Part shown: positions 1 to 10,206 of the stretch, piece after piece | How the letters are laid out: each line of letters begins with the position of its first letter | How positions within the stretch are numbered: the first letter of the stretch is position 1 | Origin: Dendrophyllia cribrosa | Lineage: Eukaryota > Cnidaria > Anthozoa > Scleractinia > Dendrophylliidae | DNA: 64,000 nucleotides | Assembly: GCA_024195265.1 (NCBI GenBank) | Contig: JAJLRJ010000008.1 | Span: 237,501-301,500 of the forward strand | Direction: 5' to 3' | The notes under the pieces: generated by a model | Database searches by the model: none | Told to the model about the DNA's origin: nothing | The model's input: only the letters and a program-made list of their open reading frames with translations | Position numbers and translations under genes: made by a program

Positions 1-460
1 TAACTTTATTAACATGTGTTTTAATCTAATTAACAATGATAGTAAACTCATCAGCAGCAGCACCTGGCCTGTCGTATGCTTCAGGTAAAGATTTGCCTCT
101 AAATGAGAACTACAGTATCAGATAAATATAAGTTGACAGTATCAACTTGACACTATCGAAAGAGAGTTGAGTATCACAAATAGTCTCGAATTGAGTCTTG
201 AAAAGAGACTGTCAACTTAAATTTGCCCAGTAATGTACATTGTGACATAGAATAAGAGAAGGAAGGTTTTGTGTTTACAAATATATAAAAGACTAAAAAG
301 TTAAGGTTTTTATTCTGCAGTCCAACCGCTCCTGTTGAAGGTGGTTAGTACAGTAGGTTGTTTTGATTTGTTAGTGTGGGGAAGTTTATTTTATTGGCTT
401 TGGTTAGCTGGTGAATAGGCTACCAATGACAAGCTTTAATCATGTTTAATGTAACTAGTA
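1..460. repeat. Left copy of a long inverted repeat (about 460 bp)
   Basis: Bases 1-460 are the near-identical reverse complement of 1846-2310: the first bases, taactttattaacatg, reappear inverted at the far end of the right copy, and ctaccaatgacaagct near 420 matches its inner end. The left copy begins at the window edge, so it may continue outside. Its inner edge truncates the C-terminal end of the integrase-like gene. It could be the TIR of a larger element or one of two independent insertions of a dispersed repeat; the window cannot decide. Confidence 0.85.
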
Positions 461-2861
461 GCCTGCGTAGCTGTTGGGAGACATAGTGTACTTCTGAATT
501 TGCAACTGGGATGTGTTTGTCTGACACTCCATGGAGCTCAGGCAAGAGGTAGAGAGAATCAGGACGTCCGGGTACTGTGTTATTTCCAGACCCACGAATT
601 CGGTGGGTATTCCATTGCTCTTTTACAGCATCAAACTCTGCTTGTAGAACCTTGCTAAAACAATACCATAGGCATTCCATGCCTATCTCAGAGGAAGTAT
701 CTAAAGTTCCTTGAAATTCTAAATCATTGAAAAAATTCCTCCACCATGACCCTTCTATCCTTTGATTCCTTGGTGAGGCAACATATCGATGGGCATTTGG
801 ATTGCCACGAAAAAAGGTCTGTATGGAGGCTGCTAGCCCATTTCAGTGCCCAAATCAGTAATAAGTTCCACAGGACACCCTCCCTGCTCGGAAACGGTCT
901 TCACATAATATGCGGCTATTTTATGAGGAGAGTTATTAGATCGTGCAACCCTGAGCCATAGTATCTTTCTGCTAAATCCCAGTGTTTTAATTTATCATAA
1001 CCATCCATGTGCCATGCATAATTTGGCCCAGGGTTGTGATATCTTCTTCTCTTCAAGCGATGCTTTTTTCTAAGTTCTGTACCTGCTGGATCCATCTCTC
1101 TTGACAAGTCTTGCACAATTATCCTGGGGACCCTTAGACCTTCCATTTCGAGCATGTGCCAAATAGCTCGATACCCCGCCAATGAACACGGGCCGCTTAT
1201 TAGTTCAGACATGCGCCTCTGTACCTTGCAGAAGGTATCATTAAATCCTTCTTTGTCCGAAACACCACACCTTGACAAACCATACTTTTTCAGTAGTCGA
1301 ATAAGAGTACTGTAACTCAACGGATGCTGATGGCGTTCAGAGAGAAAGAGAAGGATCTCTTGATAACTAAACCCACGATTAAAGTAGTACTTTAGAACTT
1401 CCTCCTCGTCAAAGTCCCCTTCCCATTCTTCAGGGTCAGAATCTGAGCTGTCCGCATGTTGATGGTTGCTTGATGATAGCAGCGCTAAACCAAAATGTAA
1501 AATATTACCAATATTACTAAGCAGCTATACTACTGGAAAAATTATACCAGTTTTCCAAACAGAAATTCCATTTTTCCACATTTATGGATATTTCCAAATC
1601 CAATGATGAATTGCAACGAATCCAGTGTGGGAAATTGTTTAATTAATTTTTCCAGTGTTCTGCAGTGGAAATAGGCTAGGTAAAAAAATATGCCGGAGCA
1701 GAAAGATGAAATTGAAGACACCGCGGCCAAAATAATTTTGCCCTCATCAAAATGATTTTGCTGTGACAGTTGTGGGCCACTGTACATTTCACTGTTAATC
1801 GATTCAAGTCTCCACCAATTGTGGTCAATCTAACTAAAAGAAAGATACTAGTTACATTAAACATGATTAAAGCTTGTCATTGGTAGCCTATTCACCAGCT
1901 AACCAAAGCCAATAAAATTAACTTCCCCACACTAACAAATCAAAACAACCTACTGTACTAACCACCTTCAACAAGAGCGGTTGGACTGCAGAATAAAAAC
2001 CTTAACTTTTTAGTCTTTTATATATTTGTAAACACAAAACCTTCCTTCTCTTATTCTATGTCACAATGTACATTACTGGGCAAATTTAAGTTGACAGTCT
2101 CTTTTCAAGACTCAATTCGAGACTATTTGTGATACTCAACTCTCTTTCGATAGTGTCAAGTTGATACTGTCAACTTAATATATATTTATCTGATACTGTA
2201 GTTCTCATTTAGAGGCAAATCTTTACCTGAAGCATACGACAGGCCAGGTGCTGCTGCTGATGAGTTTACTATCATTGTTAATTAGATTAAAACACATGTT
2301 AATAAAGTTATTTCTCCATAGAAAATCTACATATGACTGCAAAGAAGCAAATTTTGAGACTGGCCGTTCCTTTGAATTTTATTCTCAACTGTGTTTTCCC
2401 CTTACATTCTCTGTAAATCGGCAATGGGAAAATTAAAGGAATTATATCGAAAAAAAACAAACAAACAAACAAACAAACAGATATTCAAGTAGTGGTAATT
2501 TTCCATGGGAATGAAACATTGAGAAATATTTGAAGTCACATGGTCGGCTTTTACTTTGTGTACCACACACAGATGACGTAAACATAAGAAACAATACTTC
2601 ATCAACATTGTATGCGAAGTAAAAGCCACAGTTTCAAGTGACCGTCAGAGCAAATGATTAAGCTTAATAGTATTAGTTGGCTTCTTACAAGAGCCAAAAT
2701 GTCACAGATACATCTCGATTTGTCATGAGGACAAAAGGACTTGAAAGTCCATATTTCAACCAGAAATAAATAAAAAAGCATGAAACTTTCTTACCTTGTC
2801 CACACTGTACACAAAAGTTTACAAATTGCGATAGATCTTTCCCGCAATTTGAACAAAACAT
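420..2861 (-). pseudogene. Integrase (rve/DDE)-type transposase gene with zinc-ribbon first exon, degenerate
   Basis: Two exons can be joined. Exon 1 (2795-2861) starts MFCSNCGKDL, a zinc ribbon with two CX2C pairs at residues 3/6 and 17/20, and ends at a good donor (gtaaga). Exon 2 starts at 1484 after a tttag acceptor and continues in frame into an acidic stretch (SDSDPEEWEG), a helix-turn-helix-like region, and the integrase core with WHMDGYDK (first Asp), TDLGTE (second Asp) and RIEGSWW (Glu). The gene is broken. A deletion near 965, between DKLK and FSRK, removes about a dozen codons and shifts frame. A one-base loss near 830 in an A-run shifts frame again. The C terminus runs into the inverted repeat at 460 and stops at 420. 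Integrase-core families of this kind are transposon proteins in animals; an IS3EU-like assignment is a guess. Confidence 0.75.
1846..2310. repeat. Right copy of the long inverted repeat
   Basis: This is the inverted partner of 1-460 and lies inside the intron of the integrase-like gene, between exon 2 (ending 1484) and exon 1 (2795-2861). Because exon 1 lies outside it, the two copies do not simply bound the transposase gene. Confidence 0.85.
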
Positions 2862-2970
2862 CTTTTTAATAGACTATTCTACCGCATTCGTCGAAATCGC
2901 CAAGAGTTTCTCGTTCCCAGAATGCCTTCCGCTATCTCGACATAGTTCCCAGTCTCCTTAAGATTTCACT

Positions 2971-3040
2971 CTTGCCGTGAGCTTTTTGCTCTTGCCGTGA
3001 GCTTTTTGCTCTTGCCGTGAGTCTTTTGCTCTTGCCGTGA
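2971..3040 (+). repeat. Short tandem repeat, 20-bp unit
   Basis: Three and a half copies of cttgccgtgagctttttgct are visible in a row, the third with a one-base change. No coding potential was seen. The remainder of 2862-3300 holds no recognised gene. Confidence 0.85.
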
Positions 3041-3109
3041 CAGTTGTGGGCCACCGTAGTTATTTGGGTCGTCACGCAACACTACTCTCACACCACATTG
3101 CAGATACCA

Positions 3110-3260
3110 CTTAGCTCTTTAAATAACAACCTCTAATTTCATTGGACCTGGGTATCACGCAGCTCTATTGTTTTTAGGGCTGGGTCCATTGTTGTGTTGT
3201 TTGTTCTATTGTTTTCTCAGCAAATCAGAGAAGACCTTGTAAGAGCTTGCGTACTGCCCA
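3110..3260 (+). repeat. Dispersed repeat, copy 1
   Basis: The stretch including tgttctattgttttctcagc and agagaagaccttgtaa recurs inverted at about 18430-18590 in SBNO intron 25. The two copies share roughly 150 bp with small differences, as expected for a dispersed non-coding element. Class unknown. Confidence 0.75.
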
Positions 3261-3308
3261 CATTGTGACAACCGGATGGAAATTAACCGCCGACAACATG
3301 ATTAAGGC

Positions 3309-3852
3309 TGGTTTTCACTAACGACGGAGTCGGAGTCGTAATCAGAAGCGCAGAGCGTTACGATGTAGTGAAAATCATAGTTAATAGAACAAACTGGTTC
3401 CGAAACTCAGTCAGTCCTTTGTTATATGTTTTTGTTCTCCATTTGTTTTGTTTGTTTGCCTTGACCCTGCACAAAACACAAAAGGTATTGAAATGCATAT
3501 GAGCAACTGACCAGTAGAAACATTTGGGCTCACACGTTAAACAAAACAATGTGCAGGGTCACGGTTCGTTCAACATAAAACAAAGCAGCTTTGTACACTC
3601 TTTTTGAAATTTGTTGAGCTTCATAACCAGTTTGTTCTATTAACTATGTGAAAATCAAACAGTGGACGGAATCGGAAGAAGATTACGGAGTCATAAGCGG
3701 AATCGGAAGAAAATGGAACCGTTCTGATTCTTCCGACTCCGATTCCGTCGAACTTATGACCCCGCTTACTACTCCGATTGTCGATTTTCACCAGATCTGA
3801 AGCGCTCTTACGACTCCGACTCCGACTCCGACTCCGTCGCCAGTGAAAATTC
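3309..3852. mobile_element. MITE-like element with purine-rich inverted ends
   Basis: The left end reads ttttcactaacgacggagtc and the right end (3801-3852) is its inverted form, cgactccgtcgccagtgaaa. The sequence between is built of further inverted GGAGTCGG-type repeats. No protein is encoded. Another element (3377-3647) is inserted in its left half. Confidence 0.75.
3377..3647. mobile_element. Nested MITE with 9-bp target duplication
   Basis: Inverted ends atagttaatagaacaaac / gtttgttctattaactat bound 271 bp. They are flanked on both sides by the same nine bases, gtgaaaatc (3368-3376 and 3648-3656). An inner hairpin around gaccctgcac / gtgcagggtc is visible. A 9-bp duplication is typical of Mutator-like elements, but the class is inferred only from that length. 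Confidence 0.8.
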
Positions 3853-3856
3853 GATT

Positions 3857-4219
3857 TTTCGGCGTTTTTTGAATAAATTAGCGGAAAAATATGCTCTTGT
3901 CGTTATGTAGTATCAAGGGATTTGGTAAGTGTATTTAAGGAGTTGTCGTATGTTAATTCGTTCTCTTGGTGCTCTTCGCTGGAGGCAGTTGACTTTTATT
4001 TATTTATTTATATTTATTTTATTTACTTTATATTAATTCAGGATTTGTTTTATGTCCACCCAGAGAGAGGCCAACTGCGCACAGTCACTAAGGGACCATC
4101 CGTGCCCAAGAGTGTGGGACCATAGACAGTAAGGGACCATCTGTGTCCACAAAAAAAAAATTCAAGGCCATTTTTCTGTCCAGTTAGACAGGGACCATCT
4201 GTGCCCTGTGTATTTTTAA
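3857..4219. other. Unassigned AT-rich spacer
   Basis: This stretch has an AT-rich part near 3990-4030 and three imperfect repeats of agggaccatc near 4090-4200. Nothing gene-like was recognised on either strand. Confidence 0.5.
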
Positions 4220-4535
4220 TAGTATTCTATTCTCACCGGTCTCACCTGTCCTATTTGAGTTATGGGCAATCTGCCGGAAGCCTTCGACCAAAAATGCGAA
4301 ATAGAAACAGTAGAGAAAAGGGGAAAAAAAAAAGGGTGGGGGAGGGAAAGGTAAAAGCAGGTCGAAGGCGACCGAGAGAGGAGAGAGAGGAGGATAGGAA
4401 AAACCGGTAAGAACAAGATACAAAAGGGAGAACTATAGAAACGGCATTCACCCTCGACAAATTTAGTCAAACTGGCAACATGCTAATTTACTCACTCTCT
4501 TTTATAGGCGCTTGGGTGAGACCGCTGAGAATAGT
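4220..4535. mobile_element. Short TIR element, internally deleted relative of the neighbour
   Basis: It starts with ctattctcaccggtctcacc and ends with the near-inverse ggtgagaccgctgagaatag. Its first 56 bp and last 75 bp are almost identical to the first and last parts of the following element (4532-7404), while the middle is unrelated. This is the pattern of an internal-deletion derivative. It is joined head-to-tail to the larger copy with no spacer. Confidence 0.75.
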
Positions 4536-5099
4536 ATTCTATTCTCACCGGTCTCACCTGTCCTATTTGAGTTATGGGCAATCTGCCTACGCCGAGAATC
4601 AATGCAAACAGCCACATGAACAGACCAAAAGGCACGCACACCAAGAAAAATACCCAACACTCAAACATAAAAGGAAGAAAACCCCAACACCAAAGCCAAA
4701 AACCGGCCCAAAAAATATGTGTATTCTGAGGCGCCATCCCTCGAGCCGCGGATAAAGGCGCACCGTCGGTGTGAACCCAGCGGGTAGAAGTCCGCGGTAG
4801 AGGATAATAAAGCGAAAGTTTAGCACGCTTAGTAGGGGGCTGAAAAAGAGAAAGAGAGAAAAGGGCAAACAAAAAAAGGCGGCTCAAGGGATGGCAGTTT
4901 TAAGCCTCAGTAATCCGAGAGGGAATTAGACTCCCTTTTAAAACTGCCAACCCAGAGCGGGAAAGAAAGGGGAACAAAAACTGGGTTGGGAGAAGGAGAA
5001 AAAAGAAAGCGCGCGCGCAAAGCTAAAACAGCAAAAAATAAACGAAAAAAGAAAATACAAGGGAAAAAAGCTTTTATAATTCTGAACATGGGCTACAAA

Positions 5100-7290
5100 A
5101 TATTTAAGGTATATGTAACATCAAAAGGCAACTTGTAACACAGCAAAAAAGCGAAGCAGAAAAACCATTGGGAGCTAGCATTGTCCCTGGTGCGAGGGGA
5201 ACGCTGGTAGGGGAGGAACCTTCCCCTGGAGGGCCTCTGTCGCCTCTTAAAACAGAACGGGGAGGTGTGGCCGGGGGCTCTACAAAAATTACAAACGAGA
5301 CGAGAGCTCTTGTCATTGGAACGTGACGCTGGGGAAGTGGCGGTTGATGGGCCAGCAGCACGAAGAGACTTATCCACCTTAGCGATTGAATCTAAGACTT
5401 TAGAGTAATCTTTGTTTGAAAATAGCGCCATGAAGTAAGCCTGAAATTGCTCCCGGGACTTGTCGAGACGGTCTCTCAACGCCCTGGTGGCGGCGGAGAG
5501 GAAGTTTGCTTTTTAATGCTTTGCATTCTAGGCTGCCGCTACCAAATCTTCCGCCAAGGCCAAAGCGTGGTATTTATCGAAGTCATGTTTACGGCGCAGG
5601 TCGTAAGCAGCGAGGTTAGACAAACCACTTTCTACATCAGATTGTTGACGACTCTCAAGGGCTTGGATACGTCTCAGTAGATTGGCAACCTGATAAAACG
5701 AGGGGAAGATAACAAAAACGCGCAAAGAAACGCGAAAAACAAGCTCCCATGTGAAAAGTAAACATAATCAAAATAAATACAAAACCGGCAGATGAACAAA
5801 AGCCGGAAAATAAAAAGCGCAAAACAAAATAAAAGGGGCGACGCCACAAAACAAACACCATGAGGTAAAATAAGGCCAATTAGCTCATGGGAGAGCAATA
5901 CCTTTTGGGTTCTGCTCAGATACACAAAAAAGGCGTACGCCACAAAAACAAACACCATGAGACAAAATACAGCCAATTAGCTCATGGGGGAGCATGAAAC
6001 CTTTTGGGTTTTGCTCAGACAAACAAAAGGGCGTAGGCCAAAGACAAACACCATGAGACAAAAATAAGGCCAATTAGCTCATGGGAGAGCAATAAGCCTT
6101 TTGGGTTTGCTCAAATACACAAAAAAGGCGTATGCCACAAAACAAACACCATGAGACAAATAAAGCCAATTAGCTCATGGGATAGCACGAAACCTTTTGG
6201 GTTTTGCTCGAACAAACAAAAGGGCGTACGCCAAAAACAAACACCATGAGACAAAATACAGCCAATTAGCTCATGAGGGAGCATAAAACCTTTTGGGTTT
6301 TGCTCAAACAAACAAAAGGGCGTACGCCAAAAAACAAACACCATGAGACAAAATGTAGCCAATTAGCTCATGGGAGAGCAATAAACCTTTTGGGTTTGCT
6401 CAAATACACAAAAAAGGCGTATGCCACAAAACAAACACCATGAGACAAATAAAGCCAATTAGCTCATGGGAGAGCATGAAACCTTTTGGGTTTTGCTCGA
6501 ACAAACAAAAGGGCGTACGCCAAAAACAAACACCATGAGACAAAATAAGGCCAATTAGCTCATGGGAGAGCATGAAAACCTTTTGGGTTTTCCTAAAACA
6601 AACAAAAATGTACGTAAACAAAACACCATGAGACGAAATATAGCCAATTAGCTCATGGGAGAGCATAAAACCTTAGGGTTTGCTCAAACGAACAAAAGGG
6701 GCGTACGCAACAAAGAACAAACCATAAGATAAAATAAAAAGAGATACGCTCATGGCGAGAGCAGAAATGTTATGGATTTTGCTAACACGAAATAAATGGG
6801 CGGGCTGAAGCAGACACACACAAACCTAGAGATAAAATAAAGCCCGTAAAAAACTGATAATGGGAGCGAGAAATGTGAGGGATTCGCTGCCAACAAACTA
6901 ACAAACAACATGAAAACCTAAAACGCCACGAGGCAAAAAAGGAAAATAATATACGAAACGCGCAAATGGCAAGCAAAAGCAGAAAACACTAATGTGGCTA
7001 GCTTAAAATGTACCGGAGAGAAAGTACAAAAAGGGCGCAACGTGGAAACTAGCGAAGGGAAACGAACGGGAAGCGAAGCGATAACGAGACAAAACGTGAA
7101 ACTAGGGTACCAAGAAGGGATGAAGCAACGAGGAAAGCAATAAAAGTACCTCGAGATTATCCGCATTAACTGCATTCTCCGCCACAGGGGGAGGAGCGAC
7201 TGGAGGTTCAGCAACTGGATTCTGTGGAATTATCGCGTCAGCGACAGGGTTTTCCGGAGCATGTGGAACCTGTTCAGGAACTTGAGCCAT
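5100..7290 (-). pseudogene. Gag-like zinc-knuckle protein gene of the TIR element (probably broken)
   Basis: Exon 1 (7150-7290) encodes MAQVPEQVPH and a proline/alanine/valine-rich region, ending at gtactt. Exon 2 starts after atcag at about 5689 with VANLLRRIQALESRQQ, a likely coiled coil, and runs to about 5536. A third block (5479 to about 5100) encodes LRDRLDKSREQ and then a CX2CX4HX4C knuckle (CNFCRAPGHTSPFC) followed by a basic tail. The exon 2 to 3 join is unclear: an in-frame stop follows exon 2 and the available splice sites do not keep frame. The knuckle plus coiled coil is typical of nucleic-acid-binding Gag or ORF1 proteins; function is inferred. Confidence 0.55.
5835..6790. repeat. 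Minisatellite, unit about 95 bp, about nine copies
   Basis: Each unit holds aacaccatgagacaaaat, gccaattagctcatgggaga and ccttttgggttttgctc, spaced about 95 bp apart. Copies differ by small indels and decay at the 6.7-kb end. The array sits in the intron between exons 1 and 2 of the zinc-knuckle gene. Confidence 0.9.
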
Positions 7291-7509
7291 GAGTCGGAGC
7301 AGAAAAATAGCGAAGAGAACTCTAGACAATTTTTGTCAAACTGGCAACATGCTAATTTACTCACTCTCTTTTATAGGCGCTTGGGTGAGACCGCTGAGAA
7401 TAGTTTCTGGAGTGGGCAATTGGCCAACGTCACAGCGCGACAATGAGCAATAGGCAGAGAATTTGAAATATCATGTCATTGTCGCGATAAAGAAAGTGAG
7501 GATAGACAT

Positions 7510-8156
7510 AGTAAAGTAAAGTTTATTTCGCCCATCACAATACATATAGTCACTAGTTACAATTCATAAAACATCCTTAGCGATTACATGGCCAAAACCA
7601 TGTTAAAAAATAAACAGCATATCGGATCTGAGAAGATGTACGGTCCAAAATAAAACAATAGAATAATGCTGAATGAAAATGCTGCTGGTGTACGAAAGAT
7701 CTAGAGAAGATCTATTCAGCCAAAAATAGTAATACAAATAAAGTAAGCAAGGCTGATACTACGTAGAACATATTCTACATTACCACCAACTTATGGGTTT
7801 CTGACATTACTTAGAACATGTTCTGCGTGGTATCAGCCTTGCTTACTTTATCAGTGCGAAACTCCATTTGGGGATCATTTCGGGTCGTTTACAGGTCGAT
7901 TTTAGGATCCTTTCGGGGTCGGGGATCATTTCGGTTGGTGTTCAGGTCGATTTAGGGATCATTTCGGGGTCGGGGGTCATTTCGGTTCATGTACAGATCC
8001 CGATCAACCCGTGTGTCAACGCCTCGCTTTAATCTCTTAAAGGGGCCATGTCATTTCAGCAGTTGTGAACCAACTCTAGGTTGTGGTTAGAGCGGGACTT
8101 GAACCCGGCACCTCCGCATTTGAAGTCCCGCGCCGTAACACTCGGCCACGCGGCCT
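7510..8156 (-). mobile_element. SINE-like element with tRNA-derived head
   Basis: On the minus strand, 8156 to about 8084 reads as a tRNA-like head with an A box (tggccgagtg) and a B box (ggttcaagtcc), resembling a Leu-type tRNA with CAA in the anticodon position. The body continues to about 7510, where the minus strand ends in an AT-rich tail (aaataaactttactttac). The body includes short imperfect repeats of ggggatcatttcggg (7870-7990). Extent is approximate. Confidence 0.6.
7739..7850. repeat. Palindromic insertion (hairpin)
   Basis: taaagtaagcaaggctgata at the left is inverted at the right as tatcagccttgcttacttta, with further pairing around agaacatattct / agaacatgttct. It is probably a small MITE inserted in the SINE-like body. 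Confidence 0.8.
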
Positions 8157-8159
8157 CTT

Positions 8160-9090
8160 CAAATAACTCTTTGTTTTAGCAGCAAATCTCCTAGCCTCTG
8201 TATGACAGATACCAATAGTAGCCTGTGAGAGGGGACGGTTTTTTTATCTTGTGAACACGGCAGACATTACCTTCGGAGTATAGATAATGGAGCAGGTCAC
8301 GACCTTGTCTTACCTCGGCCGCCCCAGCCGTTCGGAGCAACCCTCTGTGAGCGGAACCCACTCAGAGGAGTTCAATTTCTCATGATACCCTCTTGAACGC
8401 TGTATCAGAAGGGCTTTTTCTGAAATCTGAGGGGGTATTAGCTTCTGTACCTGGACAGAGCTCAAAATGTAAAGCGTTTGGGACTGCAAACTATAAAAAA
8501 AGTATCATGCCAAGAGTAGGAAAACTTTATCTCAACTTTAGGCACTTTTTCATTTCATTGATTCTGCCATTAAAATCTTTGCCTTCTTTCGTTAACGGCA
8601 CCCTTCGGTCAAAATATTGGTGGAAACATGGTAGCAACGTTAAAACCATTTTCCCACCAATATTGTAGCTCCACCGTTAACAGTATATAAACCACACATC
8701 CCACAATTCCTTGATTCGCTCAGACGAGAGCTACTCAGTTGATAAATCCGTGTTTCACTTCCCCACAGGTGCAGCAGTTAAAATGAGTTGTATGAAGGTG
8801 GCTGTTGATGGGGAGGTTTTCATAAGAGGATACGAGTGAATAAATCGGTACATTTGGATGCCTGTATGGATGTTTGTGTTCTATAAATTTCAATTATATT
8901 TCTACAAAGCAAACATTTTTCTTTCATCCTACAAAAAAAAAACTTTTCGTATCAGTTAGGATACGTTCTGTTCTCTACCTAGAGTGTCAGAGACTAAGTT
9001 GCTTGGCCGTTTCGCGGCTTACAACTGCGACTCACTCTCGCAGAAAGAATTGACCGAGCACATAAGGAGCGGAATCTTTTATACCCAGCT
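8160..9090. other. Intergenic stretch without recognised gene
   Basis: I read both strands and found no conserved protein segment, tRNA or clear repeat family. A short imperfect inverted pair around caatattggtgg / ccaccaatattg (8613-8665) is the only structure noticed. Confidence 0.5.
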
Positions 9091-9097
9091 CTTAAAA

Positions 9098-9335
9098 AAA
9101 AAAAAAATGGATGGCCGAAGGCAGCAAGTGACCAGCTGCAGGGACCTTCATGGATCTAATAGCAGGCATTAAAGTTTGCAAATTTGGTGCTCGAGTATTA
9201 TTAGCGGGGAGTAAGTTCCAAGTCCTGACTGTTGTAGGAAAAAAAAGAGTGGCTTTAATGGCACAAACGTCTCGTGTTGCGTGTACAATGTACGACAAAA
9301 AAAACTATGCAGCAACAAAGAGTTTTACAATGTTT
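9098..9335 (-). pseudogene. LINE 3'-end fragment
   Basis: On the minus strand the reading frame contains VHATRDVCAIKATLFFP followed by TTVRTWNLLPA, the F-FPRT-R-WN-LP type signature seen at the C terminus of Jockey/CR1-like LINE ORF2 proteins. Only about 70 codons remain, with no RT core. A truncated relic. Confidence 0.7.
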
Positions 9336-9339
9336 TAAT

Positions 9340-10206
9340 AACGTCGGAAGAGTTTTGAATTTTTTTACTCTCACAGTCAGAATATGACTGAACTTATTTT
9401 AAAGAAGGGGGGAGGGAATTATGGTAGACTGCCAACAAGCAAGCTCTCTTGCTTGCTGGCTGGCAGGATGGTGAATTAGCGAAACAAGCCGGGGAGGGGA
9501 CCGTAGGCTCGTTTTCGCAGCTTTGTTCACTCGCGCGTGAGACCCCAAAACATGAGCCTGCGAGCAGGCTAAGCTTCGTTGTCCGCTTCTAAAAAGATTT
9601 ATCGGCTAGTTTTTGGTTATTCAGATTTTTACAAAAACGCGCAAGGTTGTTCACATTAAAAAAAATGTCAACAACAGCCGATTTACAGATTTACTTTGTG
9701 GTGCAACACCTACATTTATAAAGCAAAAAACTATTTATAGAACGGTGTAACATTGTTTTTTAAAATCAGAGGTAACCAATGCATTGCAAATGAGCCAAAC
9801 ACGGACGGCAGCGCGGAAAAAACTAATCACAAAACTGCAAGGAAAATGACTTCACGCTGACGAGTCGTGCGGCGAAAAATCCTTGCAAATGATTTGACGA
9901 AGTCGCGTGGGACTCTAGCCTGTTGTCCAGGAACATATTTAAACTGTTATAAAAAGCACCCGCGTAGTAATAAATTCTTTTGATAATTCCAGTTAGAAAG
10001 CGTCTTAGTTTGTTAACATGACTGTCTTGCAATTTTACAAACAACGAGCAATGCAGCTTACAAATAGGATTTCACCCATATATGATTTTAAACGAAGCGT
10101 GGTTTAACCGACCACTTAAATAATTTAAGATATTTCCCTATCTAATTATCTGTACACTTTATACAGCAGAAAAGTAGACTCCATTGTGAAAATAGACGAT
10201 TTCTCT
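9340..10206. other. 3' flank of SBNO, no gene recognised
   Basis: This lies directly downstream of the SBNO stop codon and must hold its 3' UTR. I could not identify a convincing minus-strand AATAAA signal. The stretch at 9418-9475 has short gcaagc/gcttgc inverted motifs; nothing else is recognised. Confidence 0.5.

Larger units (their letters stand above)
4532..7404. mobile_element. 2.9-kb TIR element carrying a zinc-knuckle protein gene
   Basis: The left end (4532-4587) repeats 4220-4275. The right end (7322-7404) repeats 4451-4535, including gtcaaactggcaacatgc. The ends are imperfect inverted repeats about 22 bp long. Inside lie the minus-strand gene at about 5100-7290 and a tandem array at about 5835-6790. 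No reverse transcriptase, transposase or recombinase was recognised, so the copy is probably non-autonomous. Element class is unresolved. Confidence 0.6.

Noticed and set aside
4184..5089. Several overlapping Phe/Leu-rich minus-strand frames
   Set aside because: They translate purine-rich, A-run-containing non-coding sequence of the TIR elements and resemble no protein.
8084..8154. Functional tRNA-Leu gene
   Set aside because: A and B boxes are clear but the acceptor and D arms pair poorly and it is continuous with a SINE-like body, so I called it a tRNA-derived head.
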